This document shows positions 1 through 13,379 of a stretch of DNA of 64,000 bases, in pieces. The stretch comes from Dendrobium chrysotoxum (taxonomy: Eukaryota; Streptophyta; Magnoliopsida; Asparagales; Orchidaceae): contig CM034304.1 of NCBI GenBank assembly GCA_019925795.1, forward strand, positions 19,112,228-19,176,227, given 5' to 3'. Made by a program: the position numbers and the translations under genes. How positions within the stretch are numbered: the first letter of the stretch is position 1; each line of letters opens with the position of its first letter. Below the pieces are notes generated by a model. It searched no databases and had not been told where the DNA came from. It was given only the letters and a program-made list of their open reading frames with translations.

Positions 1-1125
1 ATAAAGCAAGAAGTTCACTACAGATTCTGATCTTATTTGTTGAAGAGAGTTAAGAAAAAAAGACTGGCATAAAGCTCTTGTTCAATCATTTGGATAAGAA
101 AATATTTCCCATCCACGAAAATTTTTTCAAGAGTACAAATAACATCAACACCATTCATCCTTACCAACACAATGTAGCTTGGTATTACATCAAGCAAAAA
201 GTACAAAATTTCACCGCGTTCATTCATGCCCAATCAATGACCGGTTTCATGTTTGCGCATCATTGATTATTATACAAATAGATGCATGTATCAATGAAAT
301 AGATGAAGATGGCATTCTTCCAAAATTAGAATGTTCAAATTTTATGCAAGTTGAAAATCATAACCAAACTTCTACTAATTCACTAACCAAAAAATTTGAA
401 TATTTAAATGCCCCAACTTCACAAAATTTTACAATTTTCATACTCCAATTTAACCCTTTGTTATTTAATTCTGAACCATTCTGCAACAAAAAAATAGAGG
501 TTTCAACACTAAGAAGCCAGCATATGCATACATAGGTCAAAAGGCCTTTAGCCGAAAAGAAATTAATTATAACTGTTCAAAATATCAAAATTATCTATAC
601 AAAATCTTTAGTTAGCATAAAGGTTAAATAAGTAAGCTAGATGCATTGCCAGGAGACAGGTCATTCTGCCAAAAATTTCCAACAATGTAAAAGGCATATT
701 TGATGTGTATTTATAAATACAGCATGAAACTAATTATCCAGAGTTTCATAATAAGCCAAGTGAAAAGAAGCCCAAAAGAGAAAAGAAGCCCAAAAGAAAA
801 ATGAAATACATAGATAAGACATGTAGATAATGCGGCAACAGCTTCCCCCAAAAGCACCACGTCATGAATATCTTATTCAAGGAAAATAACCAAAACAAAC
901 CAAAAATTGAATCAACAGCATAAAAAGATATTAAATCTTGCTGAAGACAAATGAAGTTGATTAACCTGCATTATCTATAAATAATAGGAAAATGCACAAG
1001 AAAAAATCACTCCTTTATGGGTATAAATAAAAAAGCAAAGGACATATGAAGCATACTCTCACTGCTAATTGATAGAATAGATCTAACAAAAACATCCTTC
1101 GAGAAATAAGGTAATATATCTATCT
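1..1125. other. left-edge AT-rich sequence, probably PUM24 intron
   Basis: No family block of the missing PUM24 C-terminus is visible on the minus strand, and the short open frames have no recognisable similarity. Most likely an intron interior. Confidence 0.5.
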
Positions 1126-1450
1126 TAAGGGGAAAAAGCTCAAATTAGTCCTCCAATTATTTGAATGTAGCCAATTTAGTCCCAAAATATTACATATCCC
1201 TAATTTTATCCCTTGACCATAAAATAATGATCCCAATGTAGTCCCTCGGAGTCCACTTGGGATCAATTTCGTATAATCAAGAGACTAAATTAAGATTAAT
1301 TGTTTATCTAAATTTTCATTAATTTTTATATAAGAGGATAATTGGAGTCAATTTTGAATAGTCAAGAGAGACAAAATTGGAGCAATATGATACTCTAGAT
1401 TAAATTTGCCACAAGTGAATAGTGAGGGCATTACTTTGGGCTACTTCTCT
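1126..1450. mobile_element. candidate MITE in PUM24 intron
   Basis: The left end TAAGGGGAAAAAGCTCAA and the reverse complement of the right end AAGAGAAGTAGCCCAAAG form imperfect terminal inverted repeats. TATCT flanks both sides (1121-1125 and 1451-1455). The inside has the TTAGTCC/AGTCCC wording seen in many plant MITEs. No coding capacity. Confidence 0.45.
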
Positions 1451-1516
1451 TATCTAAAAGAAAAACAATGATGTGCATCAAAGTAAAGAAAATGTGTTTT
1501 TTTTCAAGATAATTAC

Positions 1517-1536
1517 CTTTGAAGAGCATCAAAAAG
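1517..1536 (-). other. PUM24: possible 20-nt micro-exon of PUM24
   Basis: A good acceptor (pyrimidine-rich tract, GCACAG) is followed by CTTTTTGATGCTCTTCAAAG and a donor GTAATT. In frame after exon 15 it reads LFDALQ. It does not match the family residues expected right after exon 15, so it may be chance. Confidence 0.2.
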
Positions 1537-1733
1537 CTGTGCAAACAAAGTGACACAGTATGATCACCCTATGTTTGTGAAGTTGCTTAAGTTTTTCACT
1601 TTCTATCAATAAATGGATGAGTTCTCTACAAGTTACTAATGCTTTTACCATAACATATCCGCATCAATAAGTTGCCTTAAACAGAATATGCATATGAAAT
1701 GCTCACGTAATTTGAGAAAGATAAAAGAATCAC

Positions 1734-1808
1734 CTCAAATATTACTTCTCTGCCAAAGTTTGATCGAAGTAGCTCATCAGCAGTGTCGATACAAGTCTCA
1801 ATTAGACA
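1734..1808 (-). CDS. PUM24: PUM24 exon 15 (residues 584-608)
   Basis: Acceptor CTCAG, donor GTGATT. Encodes CLIETCIDTADELLRSNFGR then EVIFE, matching the conserved C-terminal helix of the family. The next family block is not visible in 1-1733. Confidence 0.85.
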
Positions 1809-4800
1809 CTGAGACATTTAGCCAAATTTACCAATCAACATAAGCCAAGAAAGATTGTTTAAGACTTTACAGTGAGATTGGCTGATTGCAGTGATAAAGT
1901 CAAACATATCAACCAATGACTTCCGATACTGATATATAAAAGAAAAAAGGCACCACACGTAGCGCAACTCAACTAGTAAAAGAAGACGGGAGCAAGTTTG
2001 CTGGAGGAGAAAAAAAACAAAACTTAAGAAACACGTGCACTTGAGTAAATGATTGAAAAAACCATGTGTTTAAAAAGACAACGAAATCATTAAAATTGAA
2101 GTGCAACAATGCTACCTCTAAACTAAAAGTTAAAAAGATTAAAGATATAGATTTTCTGATATCAATGCATCAGCACGGCACTTAAGCAGATAACTGCAGC
2201 ATATAAGCTAAAAGATACAGAAATTGAAGAATTCATTACCCCAAGAAAAAAAAAATCCACTTAGTTGGAAGGTCACACCCATCAAGGAAAATATATCTCA
2301 ACCTATGCTTCTAATAGTATACATAAAGAGTTAACGAAAGACATGTTGGATATAATTCACAAGAGAATAGTAGAAAAAGTTTGCAGAAGGAAAAAGATAA
2401 CACAATTGGATGACTAGCAATATAATACATGAAGTAATGAAGAAACCAGTAAAGTCCTAAAGTGTGTCGAGCATAACTGAACATTATGACCTACAAGATG
2501 CATAGATTGAAGAATTGAGAATTATCCTAAATATAACTACATGATAATCATCTCTTTTGAATGATCCATTCATAATCATTTAGATTTCTATTTTTGTCTA
2601 ATAATGCTATTATAAAAGGTGTAGTGATTCTGTTGGCCCAATCTAATGGCAGTATAAAATTCAAAACAAATAATTCGGACACATGGACATGTTACCCTTA
2701 TAGAACAACCCTTCAACTTTTACAAACTTCCAGTACAGGCAGACCGATTGGACTAGAGTAAATAGATGAATTACATCATATAGAAGTCAATCTAGATCAT
2801 TAGAAGAACTTTTGGTCTAATTTCTCTTGTAAATTTCCTTGCTCTAGTGCAAAAGTTGGAAATTTTATTTCAGTCTTATCAATTTCTATTAAATTGATGA
2901 TGTTGGTGCTATTATATCAAATATGCATGAGTTATAAATGTTAGAAGAGTTCCAAATTAATAGTGATAAAGAAATTTTCTTTCCAAAATGCCATACTACA
3001 TATTTTCATTCAGCTCTTTTAATTCATTAAGCTCTGAGCACATAAAACTTGGAAAAGCGGATAGTGGGGCCATCTCCATACGCAGACAGAAAATAATTCT
3101 GTTTTGATACTCGCACACTTGTTAGACTAAAGGGGAATGTCTCACCTCAGCAAGACCACTCTCCACCAACAATTCCTTTCTCCTGACTAAAGCTTCCTTC
3201 TTACCTCCCACAGCTGATTGCATGGTCTTCATAGAATCATTGTACTTATTGTTTTGAGTCGTTATGGCTTCTGTATCAATTTCTAATATCTTCTCTGGAC
3301 CGGCTTCAGTGGCCCCCTCTTCCTTCTCATCCTAATGTATGGGAAAATTTAGACCAGCTTTATAGTATTATAATACCAACAAATGTATCAATGTTAAAAC
3401 TTAAAAACAATTGCCTGTGTGCAAAGAGAAGGTACGGTTGAATTAAGACAAGCTAGATCATCAGGGGTAAAATAGCGGTGGCACTGCGGATGGAGCAACA
3501 GCAATAATGGACGCCTTCCATTCTGGTATTTCATTAAAAAAACAAGCATTTTTAAGAAATATAAAAACGACTGCATATCAAATTGATGGATGGAATAGAC
3601 TATATGAATTCACACCTTATCCAGAACAAGTTCTTTTAGCATAGACTGTAGCTCACGTATGATAATCTGAAATTGGACATGGAGGTTAAATCTAGTAAGT
3701 ATAGAACCCAGCAACTTTGAATGATATACTGACCTTTGTTACAAGCTTAGTGTCATCAACCACTGAAAGGATGCAGGAGAGCAGCTGTTGGTAAACACTA
3801 GATATGAGCATATAGAAAATCTGGGAAAAATATTCTTCAGATTCTAAAATAAAGAGGCAAAGAAAATATTATCTAAAAGAAAAAAAAAACACGGCAATCA
3901 AACACACTTTACTAACAGTTTTGCATGAGTTAATAGAATGACGAATGTATGCCAACCAGTAGTAAAAAGAGCTAAAGGGAGTCTGTTGTCTAGAAATTAT
4001 TATTAATAGGCATCAGACAAAACTCTAGGAAGCTCGAATACTTCAAAAAGCCATTTGTGTTTGTTGGATAGCATGGGTTAGGTTTTAGAAAATTGAATGA
4101 GTTAATTCAGGCGTTTTTGAACAACAACAACAACATCGAGCCTTTGTCCCACTACGTGGGGTCGGCTACATGGATCCTTTTTTTTTCCCTTAATTCAGGC
4201 GTTTTTCCAAAAAAAAAAAAAGGATAGATATTCAGAAATCAAAGCAGTCTTTGGGCTAAGTTTTTAAGTGCTAAATATAGCATGGGGTACATCTTCTGTC
4301 ACTCTAGTAATTACTGCTTTGAAAAATTATGTGATGAATGTTAAGCCTGGTCAGATCAGGTGTTTGATTCCGGTTTGCATTTTGTGGTTTCTATGTGGGA
4401 ATAGAAATGACTCTAAACATAAGGGAAAAAAGATTTGCGCAAGTAGTATTGTGTGTCAAATTGATAATCAGATTAATCTGTAGCCTGTCAATAAAAACCA
4501 AGCTGATTGATGATTGGGCAATTAAAGGGAGGAGTTTATTGTATGGTTATTTTTCAATGTGTAATGTATTTTCCCCTAGAACTTCTAGAATCACAAGACT
4601 GCTAGATGGTGGAAACCTGAAGTTGGTCGGTGAAGCTCAATTTTGATGAAATGGTGACTGGTTTGTGACAGCTCAATGTTAATGGCTGCGCTAGAGGAAC
4701 TCTATAAGCAGTTGCTGGTGGCTTGCTGAGAGATAAATCGGGTCGTTAAATTTTTTCCTTTTTTTTTTTTTGGGCATTCAGAAGGCTTATTTTGCTGAAT

Positions 4801-5224
4801 TTTCTGCTTTGGCTCATGGATTAAAACTTTGTTTGCAGTTTGGAATCACCCATTTATGGATTCAAGCAGATGCGCAAAGTTGGAGCTCAGCAACCGCTTA
4901 GTGATTTGTTCAGTTTCTATCCGCTCAGACGAATTAGGTTCCTGCTTTCTAAATTTTAGTTCAAGTTAGATCATATATATGGTGGATGGGCAATGCAGCC
5001 GCTACCTGGCAAGCAAATGAAGGCTGTCATTTGAAATCTTCAAGCTGGTGATATCTTATGGTGCTTTGGTGGGTATTCTGAGGCTGGATAAACAGGTTTT
5101 CACATATTTAGATATTGAAATATTTTATGCTGCATTTCTTTTGAGGATTTATGGACTACTAATTAATGGTTTGGAACTGATTTTCATGTACCGGTTTTAC
5201 CTTTTTGAATAAAATTGCATGCAC

Positions 5225-5271
<47 letters not shown>

Positions 5272-8200
5272 CCGGGGAATGCATATAATTTGATCCATGA
5301 AGGCAAGGATATGCAGGCAGTGGCGTAGGCCCAAGGATAATTACAATTCTACTCCAATCCTATTATGGTGCAACCATGAAATTAAACACACACACACACC
5401 CGTGCGATAACTAGATAAAACTAAGAAATGATTAAGAGAATATGGTAGTAGCATCGAATGATAATAAGATTGTGAAAAATAGATAGAGGTGGTTTCAACA
5501 TGTACTATGAAAAGACATAGCATCCACCACTAAAGCTAGCACATAAATTAATATGAAAAGTCTAAAAGGAAAAGATGTAGAATGAGGACAAAATAACAAG
5601 CACATCAGCAAAAATACTTGCACAAAACAGAACTATTGTGTTATTTAGCAATTAATAGGAATTAGGGATTTGAAAACTCCAATCTCAAACTGATGCAAAC
5701 TCCACAAGAACTAGAGCAAAGCCAGTAAGTATAGTATTGATTCTATTTAAGCCTAAATAAAGGCTGGCTCAATCTAATTAAAATTCAATGCCTAACCTAG
5801 CTAGTTTATTTAGACCTGATCTAGACCAAGCCAAAAAAATTGATTAAACTTTTGTATCCATTTTTTATCTCGATATCAAGTATATTATTGATTCTAGTTA
5901 AGCCTAAATAAAGATTAGCTCAATCTACTTAAAATTCAATGCCTAACCTAGCTAGTTTATTTAGATCTGATCTAGGCCAAGCCAAAAAAAATGATAGAAA
6001 ATTTTTATCCATTTTTTATCTAGAATTCAAATTATAACTTACCTGCAACAACACATCCACAAATGCATAGTTCCATATATACAAATATCAATATACAAAT
6101 GCACGTGCATACAAATACATTTTGTTTCAACCAAGAGCTATATAGTTCATTTTGATCAAAGCCCAACTAAAACTAAATTCAATTAGAGCTAAAAGCTGAT
6201 TCCATTTTTTTGTGATGCACAATAAAATTTTTAGCCCAGCAAGGAATAAATGGAGCATTCATAAAGTACTCGCAAAAGAGTTGAGATAGGCCTCTGACGT
6301 AGATAATAATGAAGAAAATCAAAACAAAAACAAAAATTTTTTAAACATATATTTATATACACAAAAACATACATCTTATCTATGAATTTTAATGTGGCAA
6401 ACATCATGAAAATCATAAAATGCAACTCATAATATTATTGCACTACATAAATCCACATCGCATAATGCGTGCAAATGTTAGCTAATAGACTTGAAAGATG
6501 GACGCATAACAAACAAACAATCTTGATCATTACTGTGCATCTGCTTTTTGAGTGCAGATTGAACAATTTAAAACTAATAGCATAAAAAAATATCGGTTAA
6601 GTTCACAAATTTATGTATAAATTGCAAATAGCATCGTAATTGCTTGACTAGGATTCTAAATAACAATATAAACTTGACAGGAATACACACTTTAAAACTA
6701 AATGAGGTACTCACAAGACTCCCATGCTGGTCCAATGCTAGCTTTCTGATGTGATCCTTGATTCCCTTAACAATTTTCTTTCTATCCTGTTGATTAGAAG
6801 GACGAAAAGAAACAGTTCACAGGTATTGAAAGTTTCCGATGTACAAAATAGTACATTAAAAATAACCAGAAGTAGCTTAAACTGTTAGCTACTTGTATAA
6901 AAGAAATCACCAATATCAGAAACTCAGAAAGAAACTTTTTATAAATTACTAATGGACAGTATCATCATAAAAATAAGATCAACAGAAAGGCTAAATACAC
7001 AAACTCTCATAACTTACCTTTGCAGTTCCATGCTTGATACAAAGGATGCCAACTTTAAGTCCATCTCTCGTGTGCATCATGTTCACAAGGGGAATTCTCG
7101 TCTTCCTTCTTTTGTTTTTCCGTTTACTCGATGCATGAAGGCTGTCATCAGTGACAGACTCCTGAGAGAGAAGAGGCAGCAACTGTTGAATCACATCTGC
7201 AGCAGAGGACTTAAAAAAGTGCAAATCAAATTAATTAGAATAGTTATAACGCTAAATAAAATTTACAAGTTATGTTAAATGATTTCATCAAATTTAAAAT
7301 TACCCTGTCAGCTATTGTAAAATACTCCACTAATGTGGCGTGTATGATTGAGTAGTCCACAATCCCCTTTTCTAGAAGTGGTTGAATTATAGAGGTCATA
7401 TGTTGTAATACCGAAGATTTCTGTAGTTTGAGTTTTGAAATTAAGTCTGCCAAGCTGATAGAAGAGGGATAGACCACATTAACTACCACTAACAAAATAA
7501 AGTCCCGTAGAAACAAATAATCTTACAAATCAGACCCAAGGGAAAATAGAAATCCACCTTTGAGCTATGCCAACAACTCTTGAATGCAAAGGTAAATAAC
7601 TTGCAAAATAAAGCTAAAATAAAAATGCCAATAAGTGGAGGAAGGTAAAAAAAACTGGAGCAGAAAAAAATGAAGTATAATGAAGATTCTTTTATGCATG
7701 GTGAAACTGATCTCGAGCAACTAAACCTATGCTTGGAAACATCAAGAAAAGGCTGCATGTAACCAACTCTGAATTGATATGAGCTCACACCGTATCATGT
7801 TCCAAATATAAAACTCAATGAAATATAGATACAACCTATGACGCACAGACATGGACAAGGAACACAGGACACATCAATTGTTGAAAATATAATACACGGA
7901 GACAGGTTAGATATGGTATTATAACTTTTATATTTTAAAAATAGTATATAAAAATTGAATAAATATAATATTAAAAATAATTTAGAAATAATAAGTCATT
8001 TAACTAGAATTTATGCTTAAAATGATTAATATTAGGATGTCAAGAGTCGAGCGTCAATGACGTATATTAGATATCGATAGAGGAGACGAAAATATTGTCG
8101 AGGGTCGGGCATCAATGTTATGCATAAAGTATTGGGCATCGATGTCAAGAGGTCATCTGTCATCGATGTTGAGAGGGCGTTGGTTGTCGATGTTAAGATG

Positions 8201-11200
8201 ACGTCAGATAAAGATGAGCTGTCAAGTTGTTGGTGTAGAAATTACTAGCTTCGAGCATCAATGTCAAGATAGTGTCAGACGTTGATGTTGAGATGGTTTT
8301 GAAATATCGATGTTGTAATGACGTCAATGTTAAGATGACATCGAACATTATTGTGAAATCAAAATTGTGACCCGCCAAAAGAGAAATGAAAATGAAAATA
8401 TTCGATGAATGGGGTGTTGAGTGCGGGCGATTGATTTAGTGTTGTAAATAGGAAATAAGATATTTAGTTTTTATATTTTAAATAAATAAAATTTTAAATA
8501 CAAGAAATTATATTTAAAATAAAATTTTCATAAAATATTTAAGACAAGCGTGTTGGACATGTCCAATTTGTATTTAATATTTTTTAATCAAACATGTGTT
8601 GGACGTGTGCCATGTTGAATACGTGTCAGACACTACATGCCTCTTTGAGAAGTGTCGGTGCATCATAAGATACAACAAACTTCAAGTTTGCTCAAGCTAC
8701 AATCCCGCTCAATATTGAACTTGGTTTGGCCTTGAATGTTACTTGAGTTTCCATTGGCCCTAAATATGGTTCAACCTTGACCTTGGTTTGGGGCCATATC
8801 TTGCTTTGTTATGGGAGCACATCAACCAAACATATATTAAATTCAGAGAATTGGTTTCTGAAATCATGTTGAACTGGATTGTGAGCTATGTTGATTGTTG
8901 ATTTATTATCATAGTGTAGCTTCATTGATCCTTCTCACTTGATTCTTAGGCCTTCTAGAATCATCTCGATCCATAGTAACTCACATGTACCTAAGGTCAT
9001 AGCTCTGAACTCTGCTTTTGCACTAGATCTTTCCACCACATTCTATTTCTTGCTCCTCCATATAGCAAGGTTTCCTACAAGGAATGTACAATATCCTGAG
9101 GTAGATCATCTATCTACTGGTGATCCTACATAATCTACATTAGTATATGCTTCTAGGGTTATTCCACATTCTCTTCTAAAGAGAATCCTTTTTCCTGGAT
9201 TCTTCTTGAGGTAGTGCAGTATTCTGTCTATTGCTTGCATGTGAGTCTACTTTGGATTTTGCATGAACTGGCTGACCATGCTTACAGCAAAGGTTATATC
9301 TGATCTGGTGTGAGAAAGGTAGATTAATTTCCTTACAGGTCTCTGGTAAGCTCTCTAATCTACATCTGAATTCTCTTTAGCTTCCCCCAATTTAAGATTT
9401 GGCTCTACTGGTGTTGGTGTCGATTTACAAGCAAGTTTACATGTTTCTTTAAGAAGATTAATAACATATTTTTGTTGTGAAATGAAGATTCCTCTGCTGG
9501 AGTGGGTAACTTCAATTCCAAGAAAATATTTCAATCTACCAAATTCTTTGATCTCAAATTACTTGGCAAGATATTTTGTTAGAATCACTTTCTCATTTTC
9601 ATCATTCTCAGTCAAGATGATATCATCCACATAAACTAACAAAATTGTGACTCCTCTTGAGTCTGAATGCTTGAAGAATAATATGTGGACCCCTTAGCTC
9701 TACCGATATCTATTGAATAGCATGACTTTTGAGAATCTTCAAAACCAAGCTCTAGGTGATTGTTTTAGCCCATATTGAGCCTTTTTCAACTTACATACTT
9801 TGTTACCCCTAGAATTCTCCTTAAATGCTGGTGGAATCTCCATAAACATTTCTTCCTCTAAGTCTCTGTATAGGAATGCAATTTTGATATCCAGCTATTC
9901 CAGATGTCAGTTATAATTAGCAGCTAGTGAGAACAAGATCCTCACGGTGTTCATCTTGGTCAGAAGTGCAAAAAATTCCTGGTAGTCAATGTCGTAAGTC
10001 TGAGTGTACCCTTTTGCTACCAGTGTTGTCTTATACCTTTGTAGTGTACCATCGAATTTGTATTTCACAAAGAATACCCATTTGCAGCCGACTGGTAGGT
10101 TGACCATCTCCCAGGTATTGTTCTTCTCCATGGCCTGTATTTCATCTTTCATGACACTTTTCCAATTCTCTTCAGATAAGGCCTCAGAAATATTGTTAAG
10201 AATATAAATATCATTTAGTGTAACCAAAATATTTTTGTGTGAATGTGAGAAATTATGGAAGGATACAAAGTTAGTTATCGGGTACACGAGATTTTTAGGT
10301 GAACTTGTGTTTACCTCAATTTCAGGAGATGGTTCAGATTCCTGGATCTGATGTGGAGTATAGTTTGGATTTGTATGCCTGAAATATACCTTTCCTATCC
10401 ATAATAACTTTGTCCTCAATTTCTTATGCTTTAGTTTTAGGTTTAGGAGAATCAGTTTGAGGTGGAGCTGGAAGGTCAAGGGGGCCAAGCTCTCTTTCCT
10501 CATCTTCCTCAATTTCAGTCTTCCCCCAAAGATGATGTTTGGTAAAATAAAAGTTTTGTTCGTCAAAAGTAACATCAATAGATAGAAGGGTTTTCTGGCA
10601 GAGGGATGATAACACTTACAGCCTCTCTGGGTGGATGATTATCCAACAAAGATACAGTTGAGTGCTATTGGATCTAATTTTCCTCTATTTTGGCTGTGAA
10701 TGTGAACATAGACAGTGCAACCAAAGATTCTAGGTGTGAGGTCATTATAGGTTCGGTTTTTAGGGTAAAAAGATGACAAAATATTCAATGGTATTTTTAG
10801 TCTCAAGATTTTTGCAGGTTAGTTAGTTTATGAGATATATGACGATCAGAATGGCTTCCCCCCAGTAGGATTTGGGTACATTGTGGTGAAATAAAAGTGC
10901 ACGGGCGAAGGCAAAACGGTGGTCATTTTTTCTTTCTGCAACTACATTTTGTTGCAGGATGTGAATGTAGAAAGATTCATGAATGATAACTTTTTTTAGA
11001 GTAAGAGGATAAGGTTTGGTTAAAAAATATTTGGCATATTGTCGGACCGAAATTTTTTTATTTTTACCTCGAATTGGTTTTGGATCATGGTGTGAAAAAT
11101 GTGGAGGATAATGCTAACATCAGATTTATTTTTAAGGAAAAAGATCTAAGAGACTCGAGTACGGTCGTCAATAAATGATATAAACCATCGGGCCCCTGAG

Positions 11201-13289
11201 ATGTTATCGATTTTTTAGGATCCTCATATATCACTATTAATAAGGTAGAAGGGATTAGGACATCTCTCATTTTTGTTTGGAAAAAAAAAACGTGTTTATG
11301 CTTGGCTAACTCATAGATTTCACAATGAAATAATTCATTTTTCAATACAACAACAATAACAACATCAAGCCTTTATCCAACTACGTGGGGTTGGCTACAT
11401 GAATCCTTTTTCTCCATTATCCTGTTAAGAGTCAAATTCTCATTTAAATATAATAAAGAAATGTCATTTCTAATATTTTCTAACAAAAATTTTGGATACA
11501 TATTTTTTAAGACATCAAAAGATGGATGTCCTAATCTAAAATAATGATGCCAAATAATAGATTTTTTATTAGTTATGGATAATAGAGAATAGTTATTATT
11601 GATAATAGTAGATGCGTTCGAATCTTCAAGGTAGTATAGTCCATCTTTCTCCTTAGCAAGTCCAATCTTCTTCCCCGATTCTAATCCTAAAATAAGCAAC
11701 AAGTAGGGTTCATAGGACTTAGCAATTATGGTCACATGTAAGTTTTTGTATAGAGATTAAGTTTGTGGATAATTAAGGTATATGGAATACATTTTCAAGA
11801 GTGAGAGAGGGAGATAGGAGTATGTCTCCTTGGTCGGCTACTGTGATAAGAGAACCATCAGCAACGATGATTTTCTTATTACTCGGGCACGGAGTATAGT
11901 TGAAGTGGGTAATGGAGTGTGTCATGTGATCTGTAGCTCCTGAGTAAATCTTTCAAATGATTTCTAGAGACACTTAATCTAATGAATATGAGAAACTTAC
12001 CTGGAAGTGCAAGAGAAGAAGATGCATATGATTTTTCAAGTGATACCAAGAGTTGTTTTAGCTTCTTAATATTTTCTTTGTTGAATTCTCTGAAGGTGGA
12101 CTGTGTTTCTGGGCTAGACTGACTTGTTGTAGTGTTAACTTGTGATGTCCCCTTTTATCCATTTCTTTAATTTCACTCATTATTTAGAGGCTTTTCATAT
12201 AACTTCCAGCATGTCTCTTTTGTGTGTCTTGTAGTTGCACCAAAATAGGTCTTTATTGTCTTTAGGGTTTTAGGAATCCTTACCTCTTCCCGTAACAGCT
12301 CTTTGGTTGTCACCATTATTGAAACTTCAACGGTCTTTGGTTCCAGCATCAACCCTTGTCAGCTTTCCTCAACACAAATGAGAGAGAAATGGTCTCATTT
12401 GGTGAAGGTGCCTCCTCTTTATCAAGGATCTGAACTCTAAACTGATCAAACTCCATATTTAATTCTGCAAGAAAGTCATACACTCTATATTTCTCAATAA
12501 AGCTTTTTAAGATAGAAACATCTTCTGCACATTTAGTCTCTATGCATGTAGGGATTAAGTTCTTGCCACAAGCTTTGAAGGAGAGTGGTATATTCAATCA
12601 TAGTCTTGCTTCCTTGTTTTGTGCTTCCCATCTTGACCTTAATTTCGAAGATTTAAGCAGCATCCCGAGCTTTCGAGAAAATTTTCTTGGTGGCATCTCA
12701 TATGCCATTTGTAGTAGATAGGAACATGAAAATATCCCTAATCTCTAGAGTCATGAAATTCCACAACTATGACATAATCATTGAGTCTGTTTCATCACCA
12801 TGCCAAAAAATTAGGATCTTCTTCTTTTATTCATACCCCAAGGAAGTGATTCATCTTTCCTTACCCTTTAAGTAGGTCTTCATAAATTGAGATCACTTCA
12901 AGTAATTCTTCTCATTTAAGCGATAGGAAGGTTGAATATTTTGGATATCTCCTCTTCCTTGGTGCAACATAGAATCCTCCATTTAGTCAAAGCTTTGGGA
13001 GGAATTAGCTTCATAAATTGTGATGGCAAAGAGTAGTGATGAAGGCTATATTAATCATGCCAACAAAGTGTAGGTCAACAATGAAAACTATTTTGGTTAC
13101 AGATAGGATAGTGGAGTGATAACAATAAGGGAGGGCCAGCAATGAAGGCACGACAAGGCAGCCTAAAAACAATTGCCCTTAGAATTCCAGCAACGACAAT
13201 GAAAGCCGACAGATTATGTATCATTAGGCTCTGATACCATATTAAATTCAGAGAATTAGAGAGGAAAAAAACTTAATTTTATTACACAA

Positions 13290-13379
<90 letters not shown>

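Noticed and set aside
8831..8850. copia target site duplication
   Set aside because: The 19-bp match to 13235 is too long for a copia duplication and lies within LTR-end sequence.
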